From positions 23,532,640 through 23,596,639 of the forward strand of contig NC_058342.1 of NCBI RefSeq assembly GCF_905475395.1: a DNA stretch of 64,000 nucleotides. The letters are read 5' to 3'. The translations under genes were made by a program, and so were the position numbers. The notes beneath the pieces are model-generated. The model did no database searches. It was not told the DNA's origin and saw nothing but the letters and a program-made list of their open reading frames with translations. Every line of letters starts with the position of its first letter. Position 1 is the stretch's first letter. Shown here piece after piece: positions 47,101-57,050 of this stretch. This DNA is from Chrysoperla carnea. Its lineage: Eukaryota; Arthropoda; Insecta; Neuroptera; Chrysopidae.

Positions 47101-50100
47101 AATGTTTTAACTGTGGCACTTTTTTTGACAGTGAGTGTACGTTGGCTAAGTAGCTATGTAGATGTTCTGTATCGTTGGGTAACAACTATACTATGTACTG
47201 TGTCCATCAGTTTCGGACAATAAATGCTTTGTATGTTATACGTATACACACACATTACTAAAAAGTGCGCACGATAGGTTGCGCACAAAAAACGTAACAA
47301 AGACATTCGATCATTAGATTTTTATTCCTCAAATTTTTGTCATACCGGGCCGCCTTATATGAAAATCGATTCTTAAAGAGTAAACTCCATAAAAAGAAAA
47401 GTGATAAATTCAATTTAATAACCGATTTTTTTTGGATTAGATATCAACGAGCTTGGCGTGATTATGTAAAATTTCGCCATTTATTAGCAAACATGCCAAA
47501 ACCATCGTTTGAAGATAAACGAAAATTAAGTGCGAAAGAAGCCAGATTACAGGATATGCGTACTGCAAGTAAATTAAAACGTGACGTTACGGTTGCAGTG
47601 AGTGCCCAAGGTTTTCATCGAACGGGTATTATGTGCGACATTGTTCAGGTAAAGAAAACCGTTAAAATGAAAATTAACACATTTATCTGGATTCGAATCC
47701 GATATCTTCATGAGCTTGACATCCAAAATGGCTCTATTCATTGAGTTATTGGACGAATTCAGGTCTTATGTGTTAGTTGATTCACATCGATGAGTTTCAA
47801 CAAAGACAAAAAATTTTCGCTTTTTTCGTTTTCTTTCTTGTGTTTTCATTGGCGCCGGATGAACGAGTTTATTCAAGAATTTCAGATCTTCAATTTTTGG
47901 GGGATTTATAATCTTCATCAAATCGGCGGCAGTGATTAATTTTTTGTTTAAATTTATTAAAACGACGCGACGAAGTTTTCAATATTTAAGGATCTAGAAC
48001 AAATTCAACCTTCATGAAGCCGGCGCCAGTGGCTAACTTTCTGTTTACTAGTGTTCCGTATCAAAATTGTAGTATTGTAAATTTAGGCATGACATGCCAA
48101 GGATGGGTGGTGAATTTTCAATACAAGCTTTTGAAAAGGGAATGTACTCATTTTTATATTTGTTAAAAATGTTATGATAAAAAAATAATTAGTAATTTTA
48201 AAGGCCTTACAATCTTGAAAATTGACAATCCAAATTGTGTTTACTGAAACTTACTTGAACACAGTTGAGAAGGGCGCTGTGACTCTTGATACAACACTGT
48301 CAATTGAACTATCACCTTTGTAACCTAGCGATCTCTGATGATCCCACTTGTAGAACCTGTATGGAGGACGATGAAATGTCTATGTTATTTGCATCTGCAG
48401 AAACCTACAGGGCGTTAGATTTAGAATTTTTGGGTCCGAAACCTTGGATCCATAAATCCTGAGAGAAATCCCGGCGGAAAAGCTATGGGTTTTCTGTAAT
48501 AACTCTTACCCGGATACGTCTCTTTTTAAGGTGACAGATTGTTCTCAAGAAGGGCATAGAGGATAACTTCTTGTAGGTGTAGGTGTTAGGGACCCATCTG
48601 CTGTATTATTATTACTGAAGCTTAAGATTAATTGGTGAGGATATGTCCACCATATTGAGTCCCACATTCTTCTAATTCTTAACTAATGGATTCGTAATCA
48701 GCTGCTCTGAATTTTGCCCCGTAATGCATTTGAGGTCGTTTACAATACTTCAACTTTTGGCTAGCTTTTTTTATATTTGGCCCCATCGAGACCTGACACT
48801 ACTCCAACAAATCCGCTATTATCCAAAAAGCCAACATATAACGTTTTACATTTACTGTTAGTGCATTTTCTAAGCGAATAAGTGAGAATTTTATTATCCG
48901 CCAAAATTAGATACTCTGTAGTGGTACGGAACACTAATTGCGCAACACAACTTACACTTGAGTGGTTTTTTTCTACCTTATGGAACAACAACAAAGTTTG
49001 AATAACATTAAATTTTATTTTCCAGCATGCTATGTTAATTCCAGTTCTGGTATGCCATTTACGATTTCATCATTCGTTAGACGTTCTCGAAAGTAATATT
49101 GGATACAAATTTAAGAATCGTTTTCTACTTCAACTCGCTTTAACGCATCCATCATATCGTGAGAATTTCGGCACAAATCCAGACCATGCACGTAATTCCT
49201 TAACAAATTGTGGTATTCGTCAACCAGAGTACGGGGACCGACGAATACATTACATGAATACTCGAAAACGTGGTATCAATACGTTGATTAATATTATGTC
49301 GCGCTTTGGGAAAAAGGATGAAACGGAATCGAATATTTCACATAATGAGCGTTTAGAATTTCTTGGCGATGCTGTTGTCGAATTTTTAACGTCAATTCAT
49401 TTGTTTTTTATGTTCCCTGAACTCGAGGAAGGTGGTTTAGCTACATATCGTGCGGCCTTAGTACAAAATCAACATTTGGCAGTTCTTGCCAGAACTTTGC
49501 AACTAGATCAGTACATGCTATACGCACATGGGTCAGATCTATGTCACGACCTAGAATTACGTCATGCAATGGCGAATTGTTTTGAAGCTTTAATGGGTGC
49601 CTTATTTTTGGATGGTGGTATAAATGTACCTGATAAAGTATTTGGAGAAACGCTGTTTCAAGATTCAAATGAACTATTAAAAACATGGCAAGAATTGCCT
49701 CCACATCCGTTACAAGAACAGGAAAAGAATGGTGATCGACGACATATTGCTAATGTAAAAGTTTTGCAAAATTTACAAAAATTTGAGAAATCAATTGGGG
49801 TGGAATTTACACATATTCGATTATTGGCTCGTGCATTTACCGATCGAAGTATTGGTTTTACAAATTTAACGCTAGGTTCCAATCAACGTTTGGAGTTTTT
49901 AGGTGATACGGTTTTACAATTAATTTCGTCGGAATATCTGTATAAACATTTTCCAGAACATCATGAAGGGCATTTATCTGTAAGTATCTAAAAAAATCGG
50001 ATATAAAAATATTACTGTTAGGATACTACAGGATGTTGGGAAAAAATAGTTCAAAATTCAAGTTTGTGAGAAGAAAAACATAATTCATAATCTCATACAT

Positions 50101-52249
50101 TTAGATTAAAGCGAATACTTCTTAAAAGGTTATTGACGTTTGTCAAAAGAGCGGTTTCCACTCAGGCTAGCTCGTTTTACGGTTAGTTCGGAATTAGCTT
50201 TTATGCATTTCGCAATTAGCTTTTACTTTTAAAAGCTCATTTGAAAATTTGATTCGCCCTTATTCCGTCTTCTTATGCTGGGTTTACACTATGCGAGCTA
50301 GCGTGCCAGTCAGCTTTGACGGTAGCTGTAACACAGCTTATAATATTATGTAAACGTATCATGCGAGTTGCTGTCAAAGAAGAGTAGGACAGCATTGTCA
50401 AATCACTTTCTCACATCACCTCACCCAACAGAAGCTTATGTTCTTCTTGCATGGAGGCTCTAAGACACTGTGTAAACCCGGCATTATATTCGTATTTCCA
50501 TGATAACATCCAAATAAAATTTTCTTTCTAGCTTCTACGTAGTTCCTTAGTCAATAATCGTACTCAAGCAGTAGTTAGCGACGATTTAAATTTATCCAGT
50601 TATGCCATGTATAATAATCCCAAAGCTGAACTCAAGACCAAAGATCGGGCTGATCTTTTGGAAGCGGTCCTTGGTGCTTTATATGTTGATAAGGTACAGT
50701 ATTTTTTGTTAGAATCACAAATTTTTTTAAATTAAAACAAAAAATGTTCGAATAGGATCTGGATTATTGTACGACCTTTTGTAATGTGACTCTATTTCCA
50801 CGCTTACAAAATTTTATTATGAATCAAGATTGGAACGATCCAAAATCGAAACTTCAACAGTGTTGTTTAACATTGCGTACCATGGAAGGCGGAGAACCTG
50901 ATATTCCAATTTATAAGTAAGTTAATTTTTAAATATATAAATTCATCGAAAAACACCTATTTCCAAAAATTCATTTATCTGTCAATTTATCTGTGTTCTA
51001 AAGTTTAAAAGTAATTCGAAATCGGTTCATGGGTTTTCCCACAAACATCTGTGTTTTACACTTTAAAGGTGAAAGACAATTTCAAAGACAAAAATGTAAG
51101 GCACTTCGTTAAAATGAACTCAATTTACAAACAATTTTTCAATTCTCTAATTCAATTTGAAAGAGCTGGGAAGCTAACACCTCCAAAAGGTACTTCCTTG
51201 AAACGTAATTTAACTTACTTATAAATTTGTATCCTTTTACCTCAATTTCGATGGACAGTAGAGGAACGTAAAGACTTAAAACAACCAAAAAAAAAAAAAA
51301 AAATGGTATTCAGGATAAAAAGGAGGCCCTAAAAGGCACTCCTTTGATACTATCCCAATTCAAAACATTTGTTTAATTGTCTCATCTCAATTTAGAGGGG
51401 CTATGGAAGTACGGAAGGCCTAGAAAAAGGGAAGGATGATTAGTAAGCTAACGCCTCCAAAAAGTGCCACTTACTTGACACATTTAACCTACATATAAAT
51501 TTTTATTCTTCCTACCTCAATTTGGAAGGACTGTAGAGGTGCAAAAAACCTTAAAACCATGAAAAATATAGTATTCAGGATAAAAAAGAGGCCCTAAAAG
51601 TCACTTCTTTTCAACCATTTCAATTTACAGTTTTTCAACCCTCTCAACTGAATTTAGAGGGGTTGTTTAGCGTAAAGCCTTTGTAAATGCAAAAAAATTC
51701 GACGTAAAAAAGGAAGGGGAAGCAGATAAGGTACATACAAATATTACTCTACCTCAATTTAGAGTGGCTGCAGAGGTATCCAAAGCCTAAAAATTGTCGA
51801 TAAAGGTGGATTTTTGCGATTAATTATTGTTATTTTAAAACAGGGTAATCGAGTGCAAAGGTCCCACGAATACACGTGTTTATACTGTAGCCGTATACTT
51901 TCGTGGACAACGATTAGCCAAAGCGACAGGTCACAGTATCCAACAAGCGGAAATGAATGCTGCCCGGCAAGCGTTAGAAAAATCACAAGATTTGTTCCCA
52001 CAATTGGATCATCAAAAACGTGTGATTGCAAAAAGTATGAAAAAACAAAAGAATCAACGTTCCTTACAATATACGCCACATTCGTCCTCTTCACCCACAC
52101 CGAACCAACAGCAACAAAGTGATAGTTATTCGTCGAAACAACAACGTAATAATCGTGAAACAACGTTACCAGAATCATATCGACAAAAGAATACGAAAAA
52201 ACGTTCGACATCATCATCGAAAAATTCTAGCCCAAAATCTGATGATTAA
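43486..52249 (+). CDS. drosha: Drosha, nuclear RNase III of the Microprocessor (10 coding exons, 1266 aa)
   Basis: Cleaves primary microRNA hairpins in the nucleus together with its dsRNA-binding partner (Pasha/DGCR8). Exons: 43486-44105, 44822-45201, 45415-45909, 46243-46359, 46501-46798, 47441-47648, 49026-49979, 50532-50693, 50756-50916, 51844-52249. All are GT..AG and the phases agree; 3801 nt. Order: Pro/Tyr/Asn-rich then RS-rich N-terminus (to about residue 230), central domain (334-706) with Cys386, Cys388 and His399 of a metal site, RNase IIIa (E814, E817, D821; E893), RNase IIIb (E996, D1000; D1065, E1068), dsRBD (about 1103-1180) and a Gln/Ser-rich tail. Key residues for both cuts are present. 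The ATG is the first in frame after a stop at 43435, but an upstream exon could add residues. Length fits (fly protein about 1.3 kb codons). Confidence 0.97.
44240..44620 (+). repeat. 141-bp tandem repeat in Drosha intron 1
   Basis: Two full units (about 44311-44451 and 44452-44592) carry GACCCAAAATAGAGCCAAAT / GACCCAAAATAAAGTCACAT and CGAAATATTTCATTAGCTAC / TGAAATATTTCATTACCTAT. Partial units lie on both sides. A related unit occurs at 58270-58380 beyond the gene. Confidence 0.75.
44822..45909 (+). CDS. drosha: Drosha exons 2-3: end of RS region and start of central domain
   Basis: Exon 2 (44822-45201) runs from SRSRSRSPSRSRPSRK into a basic/acidic helix-rich part with EKYYTRKIDNAKIVRATNSL and LDLCDKFKHELVDRA. 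Exon 3 (45415-45909) has the acidic SSSDSSSEDMTDEEDC, then HPDRLHLEMWYNDPGEMNDG, PLCRCSLKARKSGIRHG and LYHYRITISPPTNFLT. It ends in EFIFEGFSMLSHFP and VIRFNIEYTIL. These blocks are near-invariant in animal Drosha. Confidence 0.96.
46243..47648 (+). CDS. drosha: Drosha exons 4-6: rest of central domain
   Basis: Exons 46243-46359, 46501-46798 and 47441-47648. Products: YLFREILELVDFNLKAAG and FHFMPRFVR; YEWQNFADEIKGMVVTYPGK, VRVDQLDRN and VHFGIRPPQLSYAGNP; YQRAWRDYVKFRHLLANMPK and KRDVTVAVSAQGFHRTGI. The joins are phase 1, 1, 2 and 0, all consistent. This region forms the platform and connector that measures the pri-miRNA stem. Confidence 0.96.
46900..47270 (+). repeat. Direct repeats flanking a foldback in Drosha intron 5
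   Basis: AGATGCTTTGTCTGTTATAT (about 46950) and AAATGCTTTGTATGTTATAC (about 47224) are two copies with similar context (GTTTCAAACC / GTTTCGGACA). They flank the hairpin at 47017-47140. Confidence 0.5.
47017..47140. mobile_element. 124 bp foldback MITE in Drosha intron 5
   Basis: The left arm (GTATACTCAATGTCAC.., TTTTAAAACATTCTAAG) and the right arm (CTTAGAATGTTTTAA, GACAGTGAGTGTAC) pair over about 52 bp with few mismatches around a roughly 20 bp loop. In the Drosha pre-mRNA this would form a stem of pri-miRNA-like length. Confidence 0.8.
47649..49025. other. Drosha intron 6 (1.4 kb)
   Basis: It contains a repeated ATCTTCATCAAATCGGCGGC / ACCTTCATGAAGCCGGCGCC motif (about 47913-48050) and the Jockey-like relic at 48295-48462. 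No exon is missing: the flanking exons are both phase 0. Confidence 0.55.
48295..48462 (+). pseudogene. Jockey-like non-LTR relic, C-terminal end of ORF2
   Basis: An open frame of 55 codons to TGA reads HCQLNYHLCNLAISDDPTC, RTCMEDDE and LEFLGPKPWIH. This is the H..L..H..DDP.C..C..E.E zinc-binding end of Jockey/I-type ORF2 after RNase H. A reverse-oriented paralogue lies at 26660-26900. No other retrotransposon domain is seen, consistent with strong 5' truncation. Confidence 0.75.
49026..49979 (+). CDS. drosha: Drosha exon 7: RNase IIIa and start of RNase IIIb
   Basis: A single 954-bp exon of 318 codons, phase 0 at both ends. RNase IIIa has ALTHPSYRENFGTNPDHARN, the Drosha-specific insert GINTLINIMSRFGKKDE, NERLEFLGDAVVEFL (E814, E817, D821) and HAMANCFEALMGALF (E893). 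RNase IIIb starts with LLARAFTDRSIGF and NQRLEFLGDTVLQLI (E996, D1000). Gln instead of the first Glu in the second signature is normal for Drosha. A large undivided catalytic exon amid short ones is notable. Confidence 0.97.
50532..50916 (+). CDS. drosha: Drosha exons 8-9: end of RNase IIIb and start of dsRBD
   Basis: Exon 8 (50532-50693) encodes LLRSSLVNNRTQAVV and ADLLEAVLGALYVDK (D1065, E1068). Exon 9 (50756-50916) encodes FPRLQNFIMNQDWNDPKSKL, QQCCLTLRT and the entry to the dsRBD (EPDIPIYK). Joins are phase 0, 0 and 2. Confidence 0.96.
50917..51843. repeat. Drosha intron 9 made of ~135-bp tandem motifs
   Basis: A motif CTCAATTTAGAGGGGCT..GAGGTACGGAAAGCC recurs at 51241, 51386, 51516, 51648 and 51753. 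A second motif, TATTCAGGATAAAAAGGAGG then CCCTAAAAGGCAC, recurs at 51308 and 51571. Together they form a higher-order repeat of about 265 bp. A related inverted piece lies near 23950. Confidence 0.7.
51844..52249 (+). CDS. drosha: Drosha exon 10: dsRBD and C-terminal tail
   Basis: It encodes the dsRBD core VYTVAVYFRGQRLAKATGHS and IQQAEMNAARQALEKSQ. A basic stretch (KRVIAKSMKKQKNQR) follows, then a Gln/Ser/Asn-rich tail of about 70 residues ending in SSPKSDD and TAA at 52247-52249. The dsRBD is canonical; the tail is low complexity. Confidence 0.96.
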
Positions 52250-52861
52250 CGTGTTCAGTATTTTTCATTTTTTTATTTAAAATATTCTTGTTAGTCAAAA
52301 AAAAACTGCCTAAAGAAAATCTACGTTATTTTCGCCAAAAATTTTTGACGTCTGAAAAGTCTTTCAAGTTTCACACATAATTACAGAGTGCCCTAAAAAA
52401 ATATGACACTATGAATAAGCGTTGGGTCCAATCGGAAGAAAGATTTAACTTATAAATTAATATTTTTTAAAACTGCGCCTACCTAGTTTTTTCACACATA
52501 CATTTTGATAAAAAAAACCCTAGCTCTTTTCTTTAAGAGAGTGAAAATTCGAAATTTCACTCACTTTCTTCTAATTTCAAACTTTTGATTTACCTTTCAC
52601 CGTTATTTAACGTTACGGAAAAGTTTCATGACGTCAGTAGAAATACGCAAAAAAGCTTGATTTTAAGGAAAATGAAGAATTTTTTTATTTTAAGGAAAAT
52701 GACGTACGTTTTTCATTTTATATTAATAATTACATTTATTTTAGTACAACCCTTAATAATTAATTGTATTTCGAGTGTTTTTATTTTATATATTTTTTCC
52801 AAGACAATATTGTCTCAGCCATAGGTCGCTGTATGCGGTCCTGCATTTATTATTTATCCTA

Positions 52862-52867
52862 AATAAA
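52862..52867 (+). terminator. Candidate poly(A) signal of Drosha
   Basis: AATAAA lies 613 bases after the Drosha stop; no earlier AATAAA was noticed in the 3' flank. The true cleavage site is unknown. Confidence 0.35.
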
Positions 52868-53567
52868 TGATTTTAAGCATAGTTTCAATTTTGAGGAAAA
52901 TGATCAGAAGAAAATTTAAAGGATTTATCCAGTAGTGGGTTCCTTGACTGGGAATAGGTTAAACCCCCTTGGTTTGAGCGGTCTATCTAATCTCTTAGAA
53001 TTTTTTAAATTTATCTTTTCACATTTGAAGAAACCAAATTATTGTTTTTTTAAATATATTTTTAAGTCCTTCAGAAATTGTAACAATTTCTCTCATCTCA
53101 CTGTAAGGTCAAATCTAGCCACTTTCCACTTTATCTTGATTCTAGTTAGAATCAGTTAAAATCATGAGCGTTCAGAGGAGGCGTCCTCTTCTGGACTTGG
53201 ATTTATCATTTATTTATGTGATTAAGCATGTGTTTATGCCAAAATGTTGTTGAATGGATGAATTCTGATTTGCCATTAATTGCCCTTGCCTAGATAAAAA
53301 ATCCCTGTTTAGGATAAAAGCTGAGTACACCCATGGATAAATCTCTATAGATAACGTAAATATCAATTTTAGCTATTCTTTTTTTAAATGAGGAATCGTG
53401 TAAACCTGTATGTATAATTTTTTTTTTTAACCATAAAGCTGTGCTAAAATCGTCTATATAGGATGTTACAAAACAATCGCATTAAGAGAATAGAATAGAA
53501 GTTAAAAATCTATTTAAAAAAAATGAGATGAATATCCTCTTTTGTTTCGGGACACTCCATTAATTCA
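52868..53567. other. Intergenic, no gene seen
   Basis: A GGATGTTACAAAACAATCGC word near 53461 and GTTTCGGGACACTCC near 53548 resemble AAGTGTCCCAAAACAATCGC and TTTCGGGATACTTC at 54636-54712, suggesting two copies of one short element. Otherwise A/T-rich. Confidence 0.45.
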
Positions 53568-53790
53568 ATTAATTCATATTTATTATCGGGTATTCTCAAT
53601 TAAATTAATTAATTAATAATTAAACATATTTTTTTAATGTGTTCCAAAGCATTTTCATCAGAATAAACCCCATGAATTAAATTAATTTTTATTTATTATT
53701 GGATCTTCTCAATTAAGTTAGTTAGTTAATAATTATTTTAAACATCTTTTTTAATGTATTCCAAAGCATTTCCACCAGAATGCCACCAAG
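53568..53790 (+). repeat. Two-unit tandem repeat, ~115 bp
   Basis: TTTATTATCGGGTATTCTCA...CCAAAGCATTTTCATCAGAA is followed by TTTATTATTGGATCTTCTCA...CCAAAGCATTTCCACCAGAA. The second unit runs directly into the perfect hairpin at 53772-53821. Confidence 0.7.
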
Positions 53791-53821
53791 TGGCTTTTGT
53801 CAATTGGTGGCATTCTGGTGG
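53772..53821. repeat. Perfect 18-bp stem-loop
   Basis: CCACCAGAATGCCACCAA (53772-53789), a 14-nt loop, then TTGGTGGCATTCTGGTGG (53804-53821) with no mismatch. It follows the tandem repeat and precedes a second TTGGTGG. No T-run follows. Confidence 0.8.
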
Positions 53822-53927
53822 ATTGGTGGATCAAATTGATATATATATATAAATAAATGTAGGTAAATTTCTGAAGTGGAAAAACCGTAAAAATATTTTT
53901 TGAGATTTACGTTAGAGGTTGTTTATA

Positions 53928-54628
53928 ACGGGTGTGCCATCTTTTATGTCGGTATATAAATATAATATAAATAAATCCGAAAAAAACAACAACCGATTTC
54001 TGTATATGAGGTATTTTTATTCAATTTGGACCTTTGCAATTTATTTGGGTTGGTTTTTGAATACATTTCCAATTTATTTGGATTGGTATCTTGGGTGGTA
54101 CAGCGATGATTTCGGCATGAATGTTTGTCTTGAACTCGTCAACGGTCTGAGACTTTCTGGCGTATATTTTGCTTTTCAAATAACCCCACAAAAAGAAGGA
54201 CGAATGGGTCAAATCTGTAGATTTGGGTTGCCAGTCAATATCGCCTTTTATTGAAATCAGACGTCCAGGGAATTTTCGTTGCAGAAACTTGTTTGATTTA
54301 GAGTGTGGCATGGCGTCGCTTTACATTGGATCACCTTGATCGTTGATGAACGGCATGTTAACTATCTCTTTCTGTCCCGTGTTCAACAAAATTTGACACC
54401 AAACGACGAATAGTGTAGACGGTGACAATTGGCCACCATATTTTCCACGATGTATTTCGATCAATGTACAGCGTCACTATTTCGGCGCATTGTTTCCGTG
54501 TGAAACATGGTTCATGGTTGAAATTGTACTGAATTGACTTTTCAAAAACATGTCTAATCAACTTAATCGATTGACAAATTTCAAATTTATTCAAAGTTTA
54601 CATGTCGACATAAAAAATGGCACACTCT
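53928..54628 (-). mobile_element. Internally deleted mariner-like DNA transposon
   Basis: The ends GGGTGTGCCATCTTTTATGTCG (53931 on, cut here to its key word GTGTGCCAT) and its inverted partner AATGGCACACT at 54617-54627 are flanked by ATA. On the minus strand, 54594-54358 encodes a helix-turn-helix N-terminus (FTRKQCAEIV, TIRRLVSNFVEHGT). After a short break, 54311-54021 encodes a transposase C-terminus (LQRKFPGRLIS, FFLWGYLKSKIY, EIIAVPPKIPIQ). The catalytic middle is missing. Confidence 0.8.
54021..54594 (-). pseudogene. Mariner-like transposase remnant
   Basis: Two open pieces in the deleted element: an N-terminal DNA-binding part and a C-terminal part with WQPKSTDLTHSSFFLWGYLK, a decayed form of the WPxRSPDLTPxDFFLWGYLK block of this transposase group. 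Most of the DDE catalytic core, including the first two acidic positions, is absent, so the product cannot catalyse transposition. Confidence 0.8.
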
Positions 54629-55172
54629 ATACAAAGTGTCCCAAAACAATCGCAGAGTGATATACCTAGTGGATGAAATTTTAAGCAGAAAGTTCCTTAG
54701 AATTTCGGGATACTTCATATTGAAATATGCTCATGTTTATTATTATTATTATTATTTTTTTATTATAAGACTTAGTACTTAAAAAATGTATGGTTCGCTT
54801 ATTGAACAGTAAAATGTTTCTAATACGATGTAGTTAAAACAAATACTGTACCATTTTGTGAAAATTAGTGAGATTTAGTGTTATGTATACAAAGGTTTAT
54901 GAAAAATTTATAAAGTGTTCTGAAATATTAAAAAAAAGTAAACACTCAATGTATTTAATTTTTATTCTAAACGTTTTATTTCAAAAACTTTCACCTTTTC
55001 CCTATTTATTATTCTTATCCTTTTTTATTTTTTCTGTTATCTATCCCTAAATTTCTTTGAAATACTCATTAAGATTATGAAAGTCTTAAGGGCGTTCATG
55101 TGCCATCGTGTTTCCCTATGTGTGTTCATAGAAATTCTGAAAATTTAGATACGCGTCGGATTGGATCAACAA
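54629..55172. other. Intergenic
   Basis: 54633-54712 carries the second copy of the TCCCAAAACAATCGC element (first copy 53461-53560). The remainder is A/T-rich with a (TTA)n tract near 54740. Confidence 0.45.
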
Positions 55173-55370
55173 ATGAATATTCTGGACCATGTAAAATCAT
55201 TTGATCCCAAATTAAAATTCACTTTGGAGAATGAAAAAAAACAAGTCCTTAAACTTTTTGGATTTGAAATTAACCAGATTAGATGATTATTTTGTATTTG
55301 AAATTTATAGAAAACCAACGTACACAGATACCACCATTCCAATGGATTCTCTCGAGGCACGATAATGCAG
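55173..55370 (+). pseudogene. Penelope-like reverse transcriptase fragment
   Basis: One frame reads HVKSFDPKLKFTLENEKKQV and KLFGFEI. After a frameshift the next reads DYFVFEIYRKPTYTDTTIPM. The order (IKFTLE..., FLD/FGFEI, IYRKPTxTDTxIP) is the Penelope-like element RT region ahead of the thumb. Stops and the frameshift show it is dead. No GIY-YIG endonuclease is visible. Confidence 0.65.
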
Positions 55371-55504
55371 TAAACTCAACATAATTTACCGATAATCTTT
55401 TTTTTCAAATATTACCGCGTAAATTTTCATCTATATTATGCTGCCCTCTCTTGTAAGCAGTGAGTTTTAACTATATTTATACTAAAAACAATCAAGAACA
55501 TATA

Positions 55505-55655
55505 TATTGAGGACGTAAAACTAGAGCGAAGAGGGAAGCAGGAAAATTGCGCCTATCTGGGGGAGGTATAGTCCTCTCGATCGTTGCGTACTTTGTACTG
55601 CGTATCAGGCAGTCTTTTGTTTTTTCAATCAATTGAAAGTAATTGAAAACATGTT
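55505..55655 (+). repeat. Partial copy of the 37498-37771 element
   Basis: AGAGGGAAGCAGGAAAATTG, CGCCTATCTGGGGGAGGT and TTGCGTACTTTGTACTGCGT match the interior of the 37498-37771 element. One end, GGACGTAAAACTAGAG, corresponds to its left terminus. Confidence 0.6.
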
Positions 55656-56935
55656 TCCTACAGCCTGTTCAAGTAGGTAGCAAAATTATTGCGATATCTC
55701 CTGAGAAAGTTAAAAAACAAAATACCAAAGCCCAAATACTAGGGTTAGTTTATTTTATTTTATTTAGTAATTTTAAATATGGTTAATAATAAGATAAGAT
55801 CAATTATAATTTTCACAGGCGAGACATTCATATCCTAAAATCTATTGCAAAATATAATTATTTAAACTTTTTTTTTTTTTTTTTTTTAAAAAAGAAAAAA
55901 GACAAAAACCGAATGTGATCCGCTTTTGAAATAGCAAGCAAAATTGCTGAAACTATTTCAGTTAGGTAAAAACCGGACATGTTTCTTAATTTTTATTGAT
56001 TTTTTGAAAACTTCACATTTAGAATAATTTTTTTTTTTTTAAGTAAAAAACAATTCATGAAGTGTAAAAGAAGTTATGACGAGACTGTGATATCGAAACA
56101 AATGACGCATATAAATCATTTTTATGGAAAATTTAAAAATTGTTTTTTATTCTACATTTAAAATGGATTTTGGTCAAGTATCTACCCAAATAATATAAAA
56201 AATAATACTTTTTGCTTCAAGCGTTTGTTTAGCCTAGACTCAAACCAATATCCTTTTTATTTTCATTATATTTATTTGACATTAAAAGATGTCACCACAG
56301 ATGTAAGCAGCTAGGAACAAACTAAATATAGGGATTTCTTAAAAAATATGAACCATCCTCCTTTCTGTTTCAAAAAATATTTATTCGAAATTTTGTAAAT
56401 TATTTTTGACCGATTAAATTTTTGTTTACATTTTCCACAACTCAAACTTCTTTTAATATTTAATAATTGTATTTTGAAGTATTAAAATTATCAGTTTTAT
56501 GATACCTAAATAATAATTTTAATGAAAACATTCATAGTGTGGTATTTTTTTATGGGGGGCGTTCAAAAGTGGGTGGTTGGTGTTGGTGTGGGGAGTACTT
56601 TATTGATAGTACTTCAACTATATATGTAATGAAAATACCTGTACACTACTCACTAGTTCGATTTCAAGTATTTCATGTGGTATGTTCTACAATAAAGTAA
56701 TTGATGGTCTATGCATGTTTATGTTTACATGTTGTATCTCTAGTGTCTGGATACAGATATAATAATACAAATAATATAATATCTAGATACAAAATGTAAT
56801 TTTAATAAATAAGTAATTGAAATGTTATTATGTATGAAAATTTATATAGAAAATGTTTATAGTCCAGTACACTTGTACGTTTTGACGATATACAGAGATT
56901 CGAAAGTAATGCATTTTTATATCTTATATACTTAT
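55656..56935. other. Intergenic, no gene seen
   Basis: A/T-rich with a T-run near 55870-55887. Nothing supported. Confidence 0.45.
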
Positions 56936-57050
56936 TAGGATTGCCACCTCGGCCAGGTATTTACGTGACGTCAAAAAACACACGATTACGTCATCGAAAC
57001 TGTCTTTACATGGTATTTCAACAATTAACTCAGTCAATTGTTTGTTTTTT
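56936..57050 (+). repeat. Family B tail fragment
   Basis: GACGTCAAAAAACACACGAT, then ACTGTCTTTACATGGTATTT and CAGTCAATTGTTTGTTTT, equal to the 3' end of copy 2 (17040-17153). The head and GTCY core are absent. Confidence 0.7.

Noticed and set aside
51759..52217. 152-codon open frame on the minus strand
   Set aside because: It is the antisense shadow of the Drosha dsRBD/tail exon and shows no protein motif.
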